Of a DNA stretch of 44,100 nucleotides, positions 9,046-18,169 are shown one piece after another (within the stretch, counting starts at the first letter, position 1; every line of letters begins with the position of its first letter). This stretch comes from an uncultured Porphyromonadaceae bacterium (GTDB lineage Bacteria > Bacteroidota > Bacteroidia > Bacteroidales > Barnesiellaceae_A): positions 1-44,100 of the forward strand of contig UQMR01000012.1 of NCBI GenBank assembly GCA_900542255.1. Reading direction: 5' to 3'. The notes beneath the pieces were generated by a model. It had not been told where the DNA came from. It did not search any database and saw nothing but the letters and a program-made list of their open reading frames with translations. Both the position numbers and the translations under genes were made by a program.

Positions 9046-12000
9046 ATGAAAAATTACTCATTTAGGACACTTTTAGTGTTGTTGATGACGCTTCCCGCGG
9101 TTGCATCTGCACAGGTGCGAGGAGTGGTTTACGACAAAAGCTCGGGCGATCCCATGGTGGGAGTCAGCATTGTCGTAAAAGAGAACAGTAGTGTAGGAAC
9201 CATGACCGACATGGACGGAAAGTTTACCATCAAAGCCAAGGATGGTGAGACGCTTCAATTCTCCTATATCGGTTACAATGACCTTGCCATGAAGGCTACT
9301 TCCAAGGAGGAGATGAGAATTTATCTCGTTGAAAATGCTGTTGAGATGGATGAAGTAGTTGTTGTCGGTGTCGCCATGAAGAAGAGCGACCTTACCGGTT
9401 CTGTGCAACACCTCTCTGCCGACAACATTAAAAATGTTCCTACCGCCGATATTAACCAAGCTCTGCAAGGACGGGTTCCCGGTGTGTATGTAAAGAGCAG
9501 CCCCCGTCCCGGTGAAACGGCATCTATCAAAGTGCGCGGTAACAACTCTATCTCTTATGGAACAAACCCGATTTATGTAGTCGACGGTTTGGTAATGGAT
9601 AGCGGTTTCGATGCACTTAACCCCAACGATATCGAGTCTATCGATGTCTTGAAAGATGCTTCGGCTACGGCTATCTATGGTGCCCGCGGTGCCAATGGTG
9701 TTATCATTATCACCACCAAGAAAGGTAAGAGCAAAGAGGGCCGCCTCTCGTACGACGGATGGGTAGGTTTCCAAGACTTTACGAAAACCATTCCTTTCCT
9801 CAACGGTGAGCAGCTCTTCGATCTCCGTGCCGAGTCGTATGTCAACTCCGAGTTGCGTTATAAACATCCTACCTGGACCGAGGAGCAAATCCAACGTCAG
9901 GCAGAGCGTATCTACTACACCCGTGAGCCCGGACGTAACCAGGCCTTCTCGGAGCGCGAGCTGAATGCCCTCAACAACGGCATGAGCTACAACTGGCTCG
10001 ATATGGTTACACAACCCGGTTTGGAACAGAACCACTCGCTCAGCTTCCAAAAGGCTACCGACAAGGGTAATATCTATATCTCTTTCGGCTACAACCAACA
10101 GAAAGGTCAGGTTATAGAGACCGGTTACGAGCGTTTCACAGGTAAAGTCAATGTAGAGCAAGAGATAAAATCTTGGTTGAAGGTAGGTACCAACAACTCA
10201 TTCTCTTACTCTGAGCAGCTTCCCAGCAAGGGCGATATCTTTTATAGCGCACTTACTGCATGTCCGCTCTTGGAACCCAGTGAGGACTATACTTATATGC
10301 TCACCGGTTTGGTAGAGAACCAGTCGGCTACCAACCCTCTGCTTACCAAATATATCGAGAGAGACCTTATCTCTTCTCGTTTGCTCAGTACATCGTATGT
10401 CAATATCAACCCCATCAAGGGTCTTGATATCCGTTCTACCTTCTCACTCAACTTCCAGAACTACGAAGACTACTCTTACTACGGAACCAAGTCGGCCGAG
10501 AGTATCAACAACGGTCGCGACGGACAATCTGTTCAAAAGAAAGGTCGCAACGTAGAGTGGGCTTGGGATAACTCGGTACAGTACAGCAATACGTTCAATG
10601 ACGTACACCGCGTATCGGCTCTCTTCTCTATGAGCTACTCGCGCTTGTCGGGCAACTACAACCAGATAAACGCACAAGGTTACGGCAACGACCTCTTCGG
10701 TTATAAAAACATGAGCGGTGCTGCCGATAAAGAGAATGTATGGTATGCTTCTGACTTCTGGGCTTCGACCCTCGCTTCTTATATGTTGCGTGCCAACTAC
10801 TCTTACGATGCACGTTACTACATTACCCTTACGGGTCGTTTCGATGGTTCTTCGAAGTTCGGTCCCAACCACAAGTGGGGTTTCTTCCCCTCGGTGGCTG
10901 CTTCGTGGAATATCGCCAATGAGAAATTCATGGAGTCGGTTCGCGACATCAACAACCTCCGTCTTCGCATAGGTTATGGTGTTGCCGGTAACCAAAATAT
11001 CGACCGTTACAAATACTACACTATCTTCTCGCCCTCGACCAGCCTCGAAAGCGTTATCTTCACCAATGGCGGTGAATTTGGTAACCCCGACCTCCGCTGG
11101 GAAGAGCAAAAACAGGTCAACGTAGGTTTGGACTTCGGTGCATGGAACGACCGTCTTAACTTCTCGATAGACTACTTCCATATCGATAACGACAACTTGT
11201 TGATGATGCGTAGTATGGCTGCTTCGTCGGGTTATCTTAGAAAAATGGATAACGTGGGTTGTATGACCAACCAAGGTGTTGAGTTTGCTATCAATGCAAC
11301 TCCCATACAGACCAAAGACTGGACATGGACCGTAGGTTTCAACATCGCACACGACCGTAACAAAGTTACCAAGCTCTATGATGATGTTACTTACATCTAC
11401 AACCTTGGCGGATATAGCAACAACGAAATCCAGACGACCGGTAACCTTTTCATCGGCGAGTCTATCAATAACTTCTATATCTACGAGTTCGACCGTATTA
11501 TACAAAACACACCCGAGGACTTGGCTCTCGCCAAGAAATATTCCGAGGCTACCGGTCGCATTATCGAAGCCGGTGACGTGCTTCCCAAAGACCGCAACAA
11601 CGACGGTACTATCGATGATAAAGACCGTTATATTGCCGGTAGCAGCGACCCCTTGTTCTATGGCGGTCTCTCTACGACACTCTCTTGGAAAGGTCTTTCG
11701 CTTGATATATTCTGCAACTTCTCTTATGGAGCCAAGGCTGTCAGCTCTCTGTATGAGACGCTCCTGAATACTTCGGGTATGCCCGTGGCTACGGCACATG
11801 CCGACATGCTCAACCGTTGGACACCCGATAACCCCAGCACTACCATCCCGCGTGCATTCTTTGCCAGCGGCCGCTATTCGCGTAGTGAAACCGATATATC
11901 GTTGCAAGATGCTTCGTTCTTCCGTCTCGCCAACGTGACACTGTCTTATACCTTCCCCGCCGAGCTTACGAGAAAAGCATACATCGAGAACTTGCGTCTC

Positions 12001-12117
12001 TATGTTACAGGAAACAACCTGCTCACGGCTACCAAGTATAAAGGTTATGACCCCGAAATGGGCGACTGGTATCCTGCTACTCGCATGATTGTTTGCGGTT
12101 TGAATATTACTTTCTAA
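9046..12117 (+). CDS. SusC/RagA-family TonB-dependent outer-membrane transporter
   Basis: The 1023-residue protein has a signal peptide (ending VASAQ), a carboxypeptidase-regulatory-like domain (residues about 24-110, VRGVVYDKSSGDPMVGVSI), a TonB-box region (EMDEVVVVG), a plug domain and a 22-strand type barrel ending in an aromatic residue (NITF). The SusC signature IYVVDGL...DIESIDVLKDASATAIYGARGANGVIIITTKKG is present with this split. It imports oligosaccharides across the outer membrane, powered by TonB-ExbBD. Length is normal. It is followed after 20 bp by susD, its lid protein. No N-terminal STN or sigma-regulator domain is present, which fits HTCS/AraC rather than ECF-sigma control. 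Confidence 0.98.
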   Translation: MKNYSFRTLLVLLMTLPAVASAQVRGVVYDKSSGDPMVGVSIVVKENSSVGTMTDMDGKFTIKAKDGETLQFSYIGYNDLAMKATSKEEMRIYLVENAVEMDEVVVVGVAMKKSDLTGSVQHLSADNIKNVPTADINQALQGRVPGVYVKSSPRPGETASIKVRGNNSISYGTNPIYVVDGLVMDSGFDALNPNDIESIDVLKDASATAIYGARGANGVIIITTKKGKSKEGRLSYDGWVGFQDFTKTIPFLNGEQLFDLRAESYVNSELRYKHPTWTEEQIQRQAERIYYTREPGRNQAFSERELNALNNGMSYNWLDMVTQPGLEQNHSLSFQKATDKGNIYISFGYNQQKGQVIETGYERFTGKVNVEQEIKSWLKVGTNNSFSYSEQLPSKGDIFYSALTACPLLEPSEDYTYMLTGLVENQSATNPLLTKYIERDLISSRLLSTSYVNINPIKGLDIRSTFSLNFQNYEDYSYYGTKSAESINNGRDGQSVQKKGRNVEWAWDNSVQYSNTFNDVHRVSALFSMSYSRLSGNYNQINAQGYGNDLFGYKNMSGAADKENVWYASDFWASTLASYMLRANYSYDARYYITLTGRFDGSSKFGPNHKWGFFPSVAASWNIANEKFMESVRDINNLRLRIGYGVAGNQNIDRYKYYTIFSPSTSLESVIFTNGGEFGNPDLRWEEQKQVNVGLDFGAWNDRLNFSIDYFHIDNDNLLMMRSMAASSGYLRKMDNVGCMTNQGVEFAINATPIQTKDWTWTVGFNIAHDRNKVTKLYDDVTYIYNLGGYSNNEIQTTGNLFIGESINNFYIYEFDRIIQNTPEDLALAKKYSEATGRIIEAGDVLPKDRNNDGTIDDKDRYIAGSSDPLFYGGLSTTLSWKGLSLDIFCNFSYGAKAVSSLYETLLNTSGMPVATAHADMLNRWTPDNPSTTIPRAFFASGRYSRSETDISLQDASFFRLANVTLSYTFPAELTRKAYIENLRLYVTGNNLLTATKYKGYDPEMGDWYPATRMIVCGLNITF

Positions 12118-12137
12118 TCCTTAAATACTATACCATT

Positions 12138-13706
12138 ATGAAATCGGTTATTAAGAAATTAAATATTTTCGCTTTGGCAGTAGGCTTGGCTGCTATGCCT
12201 GCTTGCAGCGATTTCCTGATTGAAGAGCCGCAAACGTCGCTCTCCATAGAGCAAGTCCTTTCGGATATGGACAACATTCAGCCCTATCTTAACGGATTGT
12301 ACTCCAACTTGCGCAAGTGCCGCATCTCGCGCGAAGGTTTGCGCGTAAATCACGGTACCGATGAGCTGAAAATAGGTGAAGCCCAACACAATGACCTTAC
12401 AAAAGGCGCATTCGACGACTTCTCGCCCCTTTATAACAGCGAGAACCCCTATTTTGCCGAGCTCTGGAACTTGCGTTTCCCCGTGGCTGTACAAGCCGCT
12501 CAAGCTCTCCATTATCTCGAACCGCAACTCAGCACCGTTGAAGAGTCGCGTCAAACCGAGTTGAAGTCATACATTGGACAAGCTGCTTTCTATGAGGCAA
12601 CGGCTTATTTTGAGCTTACTTTCTACTGGGGAGAAATTCCTTTGACTACGATTGCCGAAGATGGCTCGGTGCAACTCTCGGGCAGAAAATCGCTCAATGA
12701 GGTGTATAAGAAAATGGTAGATCTCTATACGAAAGCCATGACCTATTTGCCCGATTCACGTCAAAGCGACGGCCGTATCCCCACCACGTGGACGGCAAAA
12801 GCTATGCTTGCCAAAGTATATATGGCAGCCGAACCGACTTCTGAATATCGTCGTTACGACCTGGCTCTCGAACTTTTGCAAGATATAGTCAATAATGGCG
12901 GTTTCTCACTGATGACTAATTATAGCGACTTGTGGGACCCCAATGTTTCTTGTGACCAAGAGTCGTTGTGGACATTCTACTTCAACAACACTACCGACCT
13001 CAACTACCTGCAATGGTACTGCGGTACGCGTGCCGCTTCGGGTTGGAACCAACGCTGCCCCTTCGGCGGTTACGACGAGGCCGTTCCTACACAATATGCT
13101 TACAGCACCGTTGCCAATGGCGGTGTGTGGGAAGATGGCGATACCCGTAAAGATGCCAGCTTGCGCTATGAGTTTACCTGGAACGGACAGGCCTCTTCGG
13201 CAACTCCCGGTTTCGGTGACGACCAGTTAGACCCGCATATCAAGAAATATGAGGATGAGCGTATCGTAGAGCTCGACCAAACTTTCTGGAACTGTGGTAA
13301 GAATACCTATTACTTGCGTTATGCCGATGTGCTTCTGCTCTATGCCGAGGCGCTCAACGAGACAGGCAACACTTCGGAGGCTGTCAATGTAGTAAACAAT
13401 CAGGTGCGTGCTCGTGCCTGGAACTGGAACCTGCCGGCCGAAATGGCTTGGAATCCCGGTATGGGAGCCGATGAGTTCCGCACAAAGATTCTCGACGAGC
13501 GTATGCGCGAGTTGATGGGCGAGATGTGGCGCCGTTACGACTTGCTCCGCACCGGCAAATATGTTGAGTACACAACATTGCGCAATCCGTGGGCTGCCGA
13601 GTCGGGCAACATGACCGATGCTCACAAGCGTTTCCCCATTCCATACACTGAAATTACGCAAAACGAATTTATTACCGAGGCCGACCAAAATCCCGGCTTG
13701 AAGTAA
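12138..13706 (+). CDS. SusD/RagB-family surface glycan-binding lipoprotein
   Basis: The 522-residue protein starts at the ATG at 12138, which gives a lipoprotein signal with Cys23 in AAMPACSD. The following SDFLIEE is acidic, as in surface-exported Bacteroidota lipoproteins. SusD-like features are the N-terminal FLIEEPQTS segment, TPR-type helices in the first half, and the C-terminal RagB/SusD block (YYLRYADVLLLYAEALNETG; RMRELMGEMWRRYDLLRTGK). It binds glycan at the cell surface and closes the SusC barrel as a lid. An in-frame start 45 bp upstream overlaps the SusC end and would disrupt the signal peptide. The gene is followed by a 93-bp gap containing a hairpin. Confidence 0.97.
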   Translation: MKSVIKKLNIFALAVGLAAMPACSDFLIEEPQTSLSIEQVLSDMDNIQPYLNGLYSNLRKCRISREGLRVNHGTDELKIGEAQHNDLTKGAFDDFSPLYNSENPYFAELWNLRFPVAVQAAQALHYLEPQLSTVEESRQTELKSYIGQAAFYEATAYFELTFYWGEIPLTTIAEDGSVQLSGRKSLNEVYKKMVDLYTKAMTYLPDSRQSDGRIPTTWTAKAMLAKVYMAAEPTSEYRRYDLALELLQDIVNNGGFSLMTNYSDLWDPNVSCDQESLWTFYFNNTTDLNYLQWYCGTRAASGWNQRCPFGGYDEAVPTQYAYSTVANGGVWEDGDTRKDASLRYEFTWNGQASSATPGFGDDQLDPHIKKYEDERIVELDQTFWNCGKNTYYLRYADVLLLYAEALNETGNTSEAVNVVNNQVRARAWNWNLPAEMAWNPGMGADEFRTKILDERMRELMGEMWRRYDLLRTGKYVEYTTLRNPWAAESGNMTDAHKRFPIPYTEITQNEFITEADQNPGLK

Positions 13707-13725
13707 TAACTTCTTCTCTGTATCG

Positions 13726-13758
13726 CCATGCGGGTCTCTCCGTGATTGACCCGCATGG
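13726..13758 (+). other. Intercistronic hairpin between SusD and FG-GAP genes
   Basis: CCATGCGGGTC (13726-13736) and GACCCGCATGG (13748-13758) form a perfect 11-bp stem with an 11-nt loop. No clear T-run follows, so it is more likely an RNA stability, processing or partial-termination element than a full terminator. Confidence 0.7.
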
Positions 13759-13799
13759 ATTTCTTAGATAATTTGTTTAACATTTTAATTCTATTCATT

Positions 13800-15656
13800 A
13801 TGAAAAAAAGACAATTACTCGCTTCTTTGGCAGTAGGAACTGCCATGGTAGCTATGGCGGCTCCGGTAGCACCCTCTTTCGAGGTGAAAACTGATGTTGC
13901 TTTTGCTTCTGAAATGACGGCTGCCGGTACGTTGGCATGGGCCGACTATAACAACGACGGTCTGATGGACTATTTTATCGTAGCCGGTCAGGGACAAGGC
14001 CCGCACGTAGGGTTGTATCGTCAGGAAACAGACGGCACTTTCACGAACGTTACAGAAGAAACCGACTTGTTTTTTGCTCAGCTTTCGGTAGGAGCTGCCG
14101 CTTGGATTGATTATGACAATGATGGTTGTCTCGACCTGATTGTTGCCGGTAGAATGGATGGCAACGAGGCTTCTACCTCAATGACTTATTTCTTCCACAA
14201 CGAAGGTCCTTCGGGCAATTATAATTTGGTAGAAAATTATGATATCGAAGATTTGCTTCCGCAACTCTCTCCCGACGGACAAGATTGCAAGGGTATCATC
14301 TTCGCCGCTGCCGATTTCGACAATGACGGTTGGACCGACTTGCTCGTAAGCGGTTATGCTCCTTTCGAGGAGACCACTAAGCGTTATATCGGTTTGTTCC
14401 GCAATACGCAAAATGGTTCTTTCGAGCTGATGTCTAATCCCGAGTTCATCCCCATGAGCGGTACGACCGTTTATGCAGCCGACTTCAACAACGATGGTTT
14501 GATGGACTTCGTTATCGGCGGTTACAACGATGATATGGGTGATGCCGGTACGCCTACCGTTTACCTCAACGATGGCGACATGACCTTTACAGCTGTAACA
14601 GGTTTCGGTTTTGGTTCGCACCAAGGTACACTCTTCCCCATCGATGTCAACAACGATGGCAAGATGGATATCATAGAGACAGGCCGCAGCGCCTCTACAT
14701 TGAGCTGGGATCATGTAGCCCGCGTTTATATCAACAATGGCGACGGCACATCATTTACCTCTCTCGATGAGACAGTTACCGGCTTGGCTGGTTCTAACAG
14801 CTCGGTAGGTTTCGGCGATATCAACAACGACGGTTGGATGGACTATATGTCTATCGGCTGGTGCAACGGAAGCCCCGTTAAACTTTTCCTCAACAACGGC
14901 GACAACTCATTTACAGATGCCACAGAGGTATATCCCGATGCAGCCCGTGCCCGTGACGGCGACATCACTTTCGTCGATTACAACAACGATGGCAAGCTCG
15001 ATATCTCACTCTTCGGTTATCGCGACGGTGGCGGTGATACGCCCGAGAATCCTACTTGGCCCAACTATCTGGTTGTAAATACCAGCACTTTCGCTGCTAA
15101 TGCAGCACCTACTGCACCGCAGGTAACCAGCGTTAAACAAGAGGGTGCCGATGTTGTTCTTACATGGCAAGCTGCTACCGATGATACGACTCCTTCTGAG
15201 GCTCTTCGTTACAACGTTTATGCCAAAGGCAACGACGGTAAGATTTTCTGCTTGTCACCTGCCGACATTAACACCGGTTTCCTCAAAGTAAACCGTACGA
15301 ATGCTTTGCTCAACACGCTCTCTTATCGTTTCAAAGGTATGAACATCAACGATTATACGTTTGGTGTACAAGCTGTCGACAACTCTTTCTGCGGTAGCAC
15401 CTTTACCAATGCAACAGCTGGTGTGAATGCTGTAGAGAGCGAGAGCGTTAAGACGTTTGTGGCTAATGGCGAAATCAACATCGTTAATGGTAGCGATGCC
15501 GTTGTTTCGTATGCAGTTTACAGCGTAAATGGTGCACAAGTTGCTGCCGGTAACTGCGCAGCCAACGGTGTTGCCGAGGTTGCTTTGCAAGGTGGCGTTT
15601 ATGTAGTGAAAGTAAATGCTGCTGACGGTGTAGCTGTTGACAAAGTAGTTCTCTGA
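13800..15656 (+). CDS. FG-GAP/VCBS-repeat secreted protein in the surface glycan-binding protein slot
   Basis: The 618-residue protein has a signal peptide (MKKRQLLAS...AMAAP) without a lipobox Cys. It carries about seven Ca-binding FG-GAP loops: DYNNDGLMDY, DYDNDGCLDL, DFDNDGWTDL, DFNNDGLMDF, DVNNDGKMDI, DINNDGWMDY and DYNNDGKLDI, which suggest a beta-propeller of seven blades. A fibronectin III-like segment follows (about residues 440-540), then a tail with SYAVYSVNGAQVAAG and GGVYVVKVNA that resembles a T9SS sorting domain or DUF6383. The gene directly follows susD, where SusE/F-like surface binding lipoproteins are usually found, so a glycan-binding role is inferred, not shown. No catalytic motif is recognised. 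The ATG at 13800 is chosen because an upstream in-frame start would place extra residues before the signal peptide. Confidence 0.88.
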   Translation: MKKRQLLASLAVGTAMVAMAAPVAPSFEVKTDVAFASEMTAAGTLAWADYNNDGLMDYFIVAGQGQGPHVGLYRQETDGTFTNVTEETDLFFAQLSVGAAAWIDYDNDGCLDLIVAGRMDGNEASTSMTYFFHNEGPSGNYNLVENYDIEDLLPQLSPDGQDCKGIIFAAADFDNDGWTDLLVSGYAPFEETTKRYIGLFRNTQNGSFELMSNPEFIPMSGTTVYAADFNNDGLMDFVIGGYNDDMGDAGTPTVYLNDGDMTFTAVTGFGFGSHQGTLFPIDVNNDGKMDIIETGRSASTLSWDHVARVYINNGDGTSFTSLDETVTGLAGSNSSVGFGDINNDGWMDYMSIGWCNGSPVKLFLNNGDNSFTDATEVYPDAARARDGDITFVDYNNDGKLDISLFGYRDGGGDTPENPTWPNYLVVNTSTFAANAAPTAPQVTSVKQEGADVVLTWQAATDDTTPSEALRYNVYAKGNDGKIFCLSPADINTGFLKVNRTNALLNTLSYRFKGMNINDYTFGVQAVDNSFCGSTFTNATAGVNAVESESVKTFVANGEINIVNGSDAVVSYAVYSVNGAQVAAGNCAANGVAEVALQGGVYVVKVNAADGVAVDKVVL

Positions 15657-15677
15657 TAGCCTTCTTGAACCCCATTC

Positions 15678-15772
15678 CGGTCTCCTCCCTTTTAGTGTTT
15701 ATATCGGTTTAGAGACCGAGTGTGGGTTCTTCTCATATAAATCCACGCGGCGTGTCCGCGCCGCGTGGATTT
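15678..15772 (+). other. Tandem intercistronic hairpins before the clan GH-D gene
   Basis: The 168-bp gap holds two inverted repeats. CGGTCTC (15678-15684) pairs with GAGACCG (15712-15718), and the pairing can be extended imperfectly. AAATCCACGCGGCG (15739-15752) pairs perfectly with CGCCGCGTGGATTT (15759-15772) over 14 bp with a 6-nt loop. Only a short T-run follows, so partial termination or mRNA stabilisation is possible. Confidence 0.7.
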
Positions 15773-15824
15773 CATATTTCATCTTGGGAGATATCCTCTT
15801 TTCTATATCTTTATCTGTTTAGCT

Positions 15825-18092
15825 ATGAGAAATTCCTTGTTATTATCTTTTTTCTTACTCTCTTGTTTGTCGTTGCATACACATGCACAAGAGACCATCA
15901 CGGCCGGCGATTGGACACTTGCGGTAGGTGCCGACGGACAGGCTACTCTCTCGCGTGGCGAACGTGTGATTCTTTCTTCAAACGAAGCCGTTTGGGGGCT
16001 TAATGACAACAGACTCTCTTATTCATCTCTTACCGATATAACGATTTCGAGTTCACAGTTGAGCGACGAGACCGGTACAGGCGTACAGCTTGTTGTAAAG
16101 GGGCGTACAACGGCCCAACCTATAACTGAGATTACACATTCATACAATATATATGAGGATAAGGATTTTGTCCTCACCCAGTTTTCTGTCACATCCGATG
16201 AGGATCTGACTATCAATTATATGGCTCCCGTGCATGCAGGTGCTGCTGCGCAGGTGTTAGACGGTGAACCCAATTATGCGCTCTTTGTACCCTTCGATAA
16301 CGACATGTGGGTGCGTTACAAGACCACCTCTTTTGGCACTTCGCATCCATTGAGTTTCAATGTATCGGCACTCTTTAATGCCGACACCCGTCAAGGATTG
16401 GTGACAGGAGCCATAGAGCACGATGTATGGAAAACGGGTATCGCTGCCGAGACTTCGGGCAGTGCCGACTTGCAGTCGCTGACGGTTTATGGAGGTGCAG
16501 TATCATACGAGATTACTCACGATGTGCTTCCGCATGGCGCAGTGGTTGGCAAGACGGTCAAATCGCCTATGGTGATGGTAGGATACTTCGATGACTGGCG
16601 TACCGGTATGGAGACTTATGCCGACCTTTGCGCCTCGGTGGCACCGCCTCTTGCTTGCAAGTTTGCCAAACCCTTCGGTTGGAACAGTTGGGGTGCGATA
16701 CAAGACGATATCAACTACGACAAGGCATGTGCCGTTTCAGATTTCTTTGCTAATGAACTGCAACCTGCCGGTTTCCTCAATGCCGACAGCACTGTTTTTA
16801 TAGGACTTGATTCTTTCTGGGATTATGGGTTCTCTATCCGCAATCACATGTCGTTTGTGCGCCGTTGCAACCAAGCCGGCCAAAAGGCAGGTATCTACTG
16901 GACACCCTTTACCGAGTGGGGTAAAAATCCCGATGTATATGTTCCCGGAACAAATAATCAATATAAATATGGCGATTGTTACCTCTATGACAACAACGGC
17001 AAGGTGCAGGAGATAGACGGCGGATATGCTCTCGACCCCACGCATCCTGCTACGCGAGCTCGCATGGCATATCAGTTTGGGCAGTTCCTCGATTGGGGAT
17101 ATGAGTTTGTCAAGATAGATTTCATGTCGCACGGCGCGTTAGAGGGCAAGCACTACGACCCCGAGGTGTTTACCGGCATCCAAGCCTATTCGCAAGGAAT
17201 GCAGTACCTCAATGAGCTGGTGGGCGACCGCATGTTTATCAACCTCTCTATTGCCCCCCTCTTCCCGGCCAATTATGCTCATAGCCGCCGTATCGGTTGC
17301 GACTCTTACCGCAGCATCTCGGAGACCGAATATACCCTCAACTCGCTCACCTATGGCTGGTGGCTCGACCATGTATATTCTTATAACGATGCCGACCACG
17401 TGGTGCTCAATGGCGCTACGTATATGGAAAACCGCGCAAGGGTAACCTCATCGGTCATTACCGGTATTTTTATCTTGGGTGACGATTTCAGCAACGAAGG
17501 TTCTGAAACAGCCAAAGAACGGGCACGTATGTTCACCACCAATCGTGATGTCAATGAAGTGGCTCGTGTGACGAAGGCTTTCAAGCCCGTAGAGAGTGTT
17601 GTCGGTGATGGAGCTGCCGATATGTTTATGTATAATGTGGGTGATACGCTTTATGTGGCCGCTTTTAACTACACGATACAGAAACGCGATTGTGTTTTCG
17701 ATTTCGGTCGTTTGGGGCTTACTCCCGGCGTGAAGTATATGTTCCACGAATTGTGGACCGGCGACAAGGATATAAGTGATGATACATGGACGGTTGTAGT
17801 GCGTCGTTACGATGCTCTCCTTTACAAGATATATCCCTATGATGACAGCCGTGTGGCTGCGGTAAGCGGCGATGCAACAGCGTGCTACTATGATGCGGCC
17901 TCCCAGATGCTGCGATTTGCAGGAAATGTATCGGTTGTCGACAGCGTGGTATATGATGTGGCTGGTGTCTGCCAGTTGCAGGTGCATGGCCTTCACAACG
18001 AAGTAGATGTGGCTGCGCTGGGTAAAGGCGTTTATCTCTATCGCGGTATGGATACCGGAGGTAGCAGCATTGCGTATAAATTCATCAAATAA
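15825..18092 (+). CDS. Clan GH-D (GH27/GH36-like) glycosidase, probable alpha-galactosidase, with C-terminal sorting-like domain
   Basis: The 755-residue product has a signal peptide (ending near HTHAQ), a beta-sandwich N-domain, then a TIM barrel starting at KPFGWNSWGAIQDD, which is the typical GH27/GH36 entry motif. EFVKIDFMSHG holds the predicted nucleophile D432, and GCDSYRSISETEY holds the predicted acid/base D493, 61 residues later, close to the spacing in clan GH-D. It does not match classic GH27 (KYDNC) or the GH36 in this locus (KWDCNR), so the exact family and substrate are open. The last about 70 residues (SVVDSVVYDVAG; GKGVYLYRG; KFIK end) resemble a T9SS-type sorting tail. Start chosen at 15825 because it gives the signal peptide; a longer in-frame start at 15765 runs through the hairpin. 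Confidence 0.82.
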   Translation: MRNSLLLSFFLLSCLSLHTHAQETITAGDWTLAVGADGQATLSRGERVILSSNEAVWGLNDNRLSYSSLTDITISSSQLSDETGTGVQLVVKGRTTAQPITEITHSYNIYEDKDFVLTQFSVTSDEDLTINYMAPVHAGAAAQVLDGEPNYALFVPFDNDMWVRYKTTSFGTSHPLSFNVSALFNADTRQGLVTGAIEHDVWKTGIAAETSGSADLQSLTVYGGAVSYEITHDVLPHGAVVGKTVKSPMVMVGYFDDWRTGMETYADLCASVAPPLACKFAKPFGWNSWGAIQDDINYDKACAVSDFFANELQPAGFLNADSTVFIGLDSFWDYGFSIRNHMSFVRRCNQAGQKAGIYWTPFTEWGKNPDVYVPGTNNQYKYGDCYLYDNNGKVQEIDGGYALDPTHPATRARMAYQFGQFLDWGYEFVKIDFMSHGALEGKHYDPEVFTGIQAYSQGMQYLNELVGDRMFINLSIAPLFPANYAHSRRIGCDSYRSISETEYTLNSLTYGWWLDHVYSYNDADHVVLNGATYMENRARVTSSVITGIFILGDDFSNEGSETAKERARMFTTNRDVNEVARVTKAFKPVESVVGDGAADMFMYNVGDTLYVAAFNYTIQKRDCVFDFGRLGLTPGVKYMFHELWTGDKDISDDTWTVVVRRYDALLYKIYPYDDSRVAAVSGDATACYYDAASQMLRFAGNVSVVDSVVYDVAGVCQLQVHGLHNEVDVAALGKGVYLYRGMDTGGSSIAYKFIK

Positions 18093-18114
18093 ATTTGAGC
18101 TCTCTTTTTCCTTT

Positions 18115-18138
18115 CACCCGGCATGGTTTTGCCGGGTG
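18115..18138 (+). other. Intercistronic hairpin before galM
   Basis: CACCCGGCA (18115-18123) and TGCCGGGTG (18130-18138) form a perfect 9-bp stem with loop TGGTTT. No T-run follows. It is the third such hairpin in this gene train. Confidence 0.65.
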
Positions 18139-18159
18139 AGGAATAGAGCGAATGCTTAT

Positions 18160-18164
18160 AGGAG
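18160..18164 (+). promoter_or_regulatory. Shine-Dalgarno-like AGGAG that decides the galM start
   Basis: AGGAG lies 5 bases before the ATG at 18170, favouring it over the in-frame ATG at 18152. Such sites are uncommon in Bacteroidota. Confidence 0.5.
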
Positions 18165-18169
18165 CGTAT

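Noticed and set aside
13726..13758. Full rho-independent terminator after SusD
   Set aside because: There is no T-run, and the following gene has no clear promoter of its own; listed as an intercistronic hairpin.
13900..15010. DNA-level tandem repeats in the FG-GAP gene
   Set aside because: Recurring gacaacgacggt-like stretches only reflect the coded Ca-binding loops; spacing and sequence vary.
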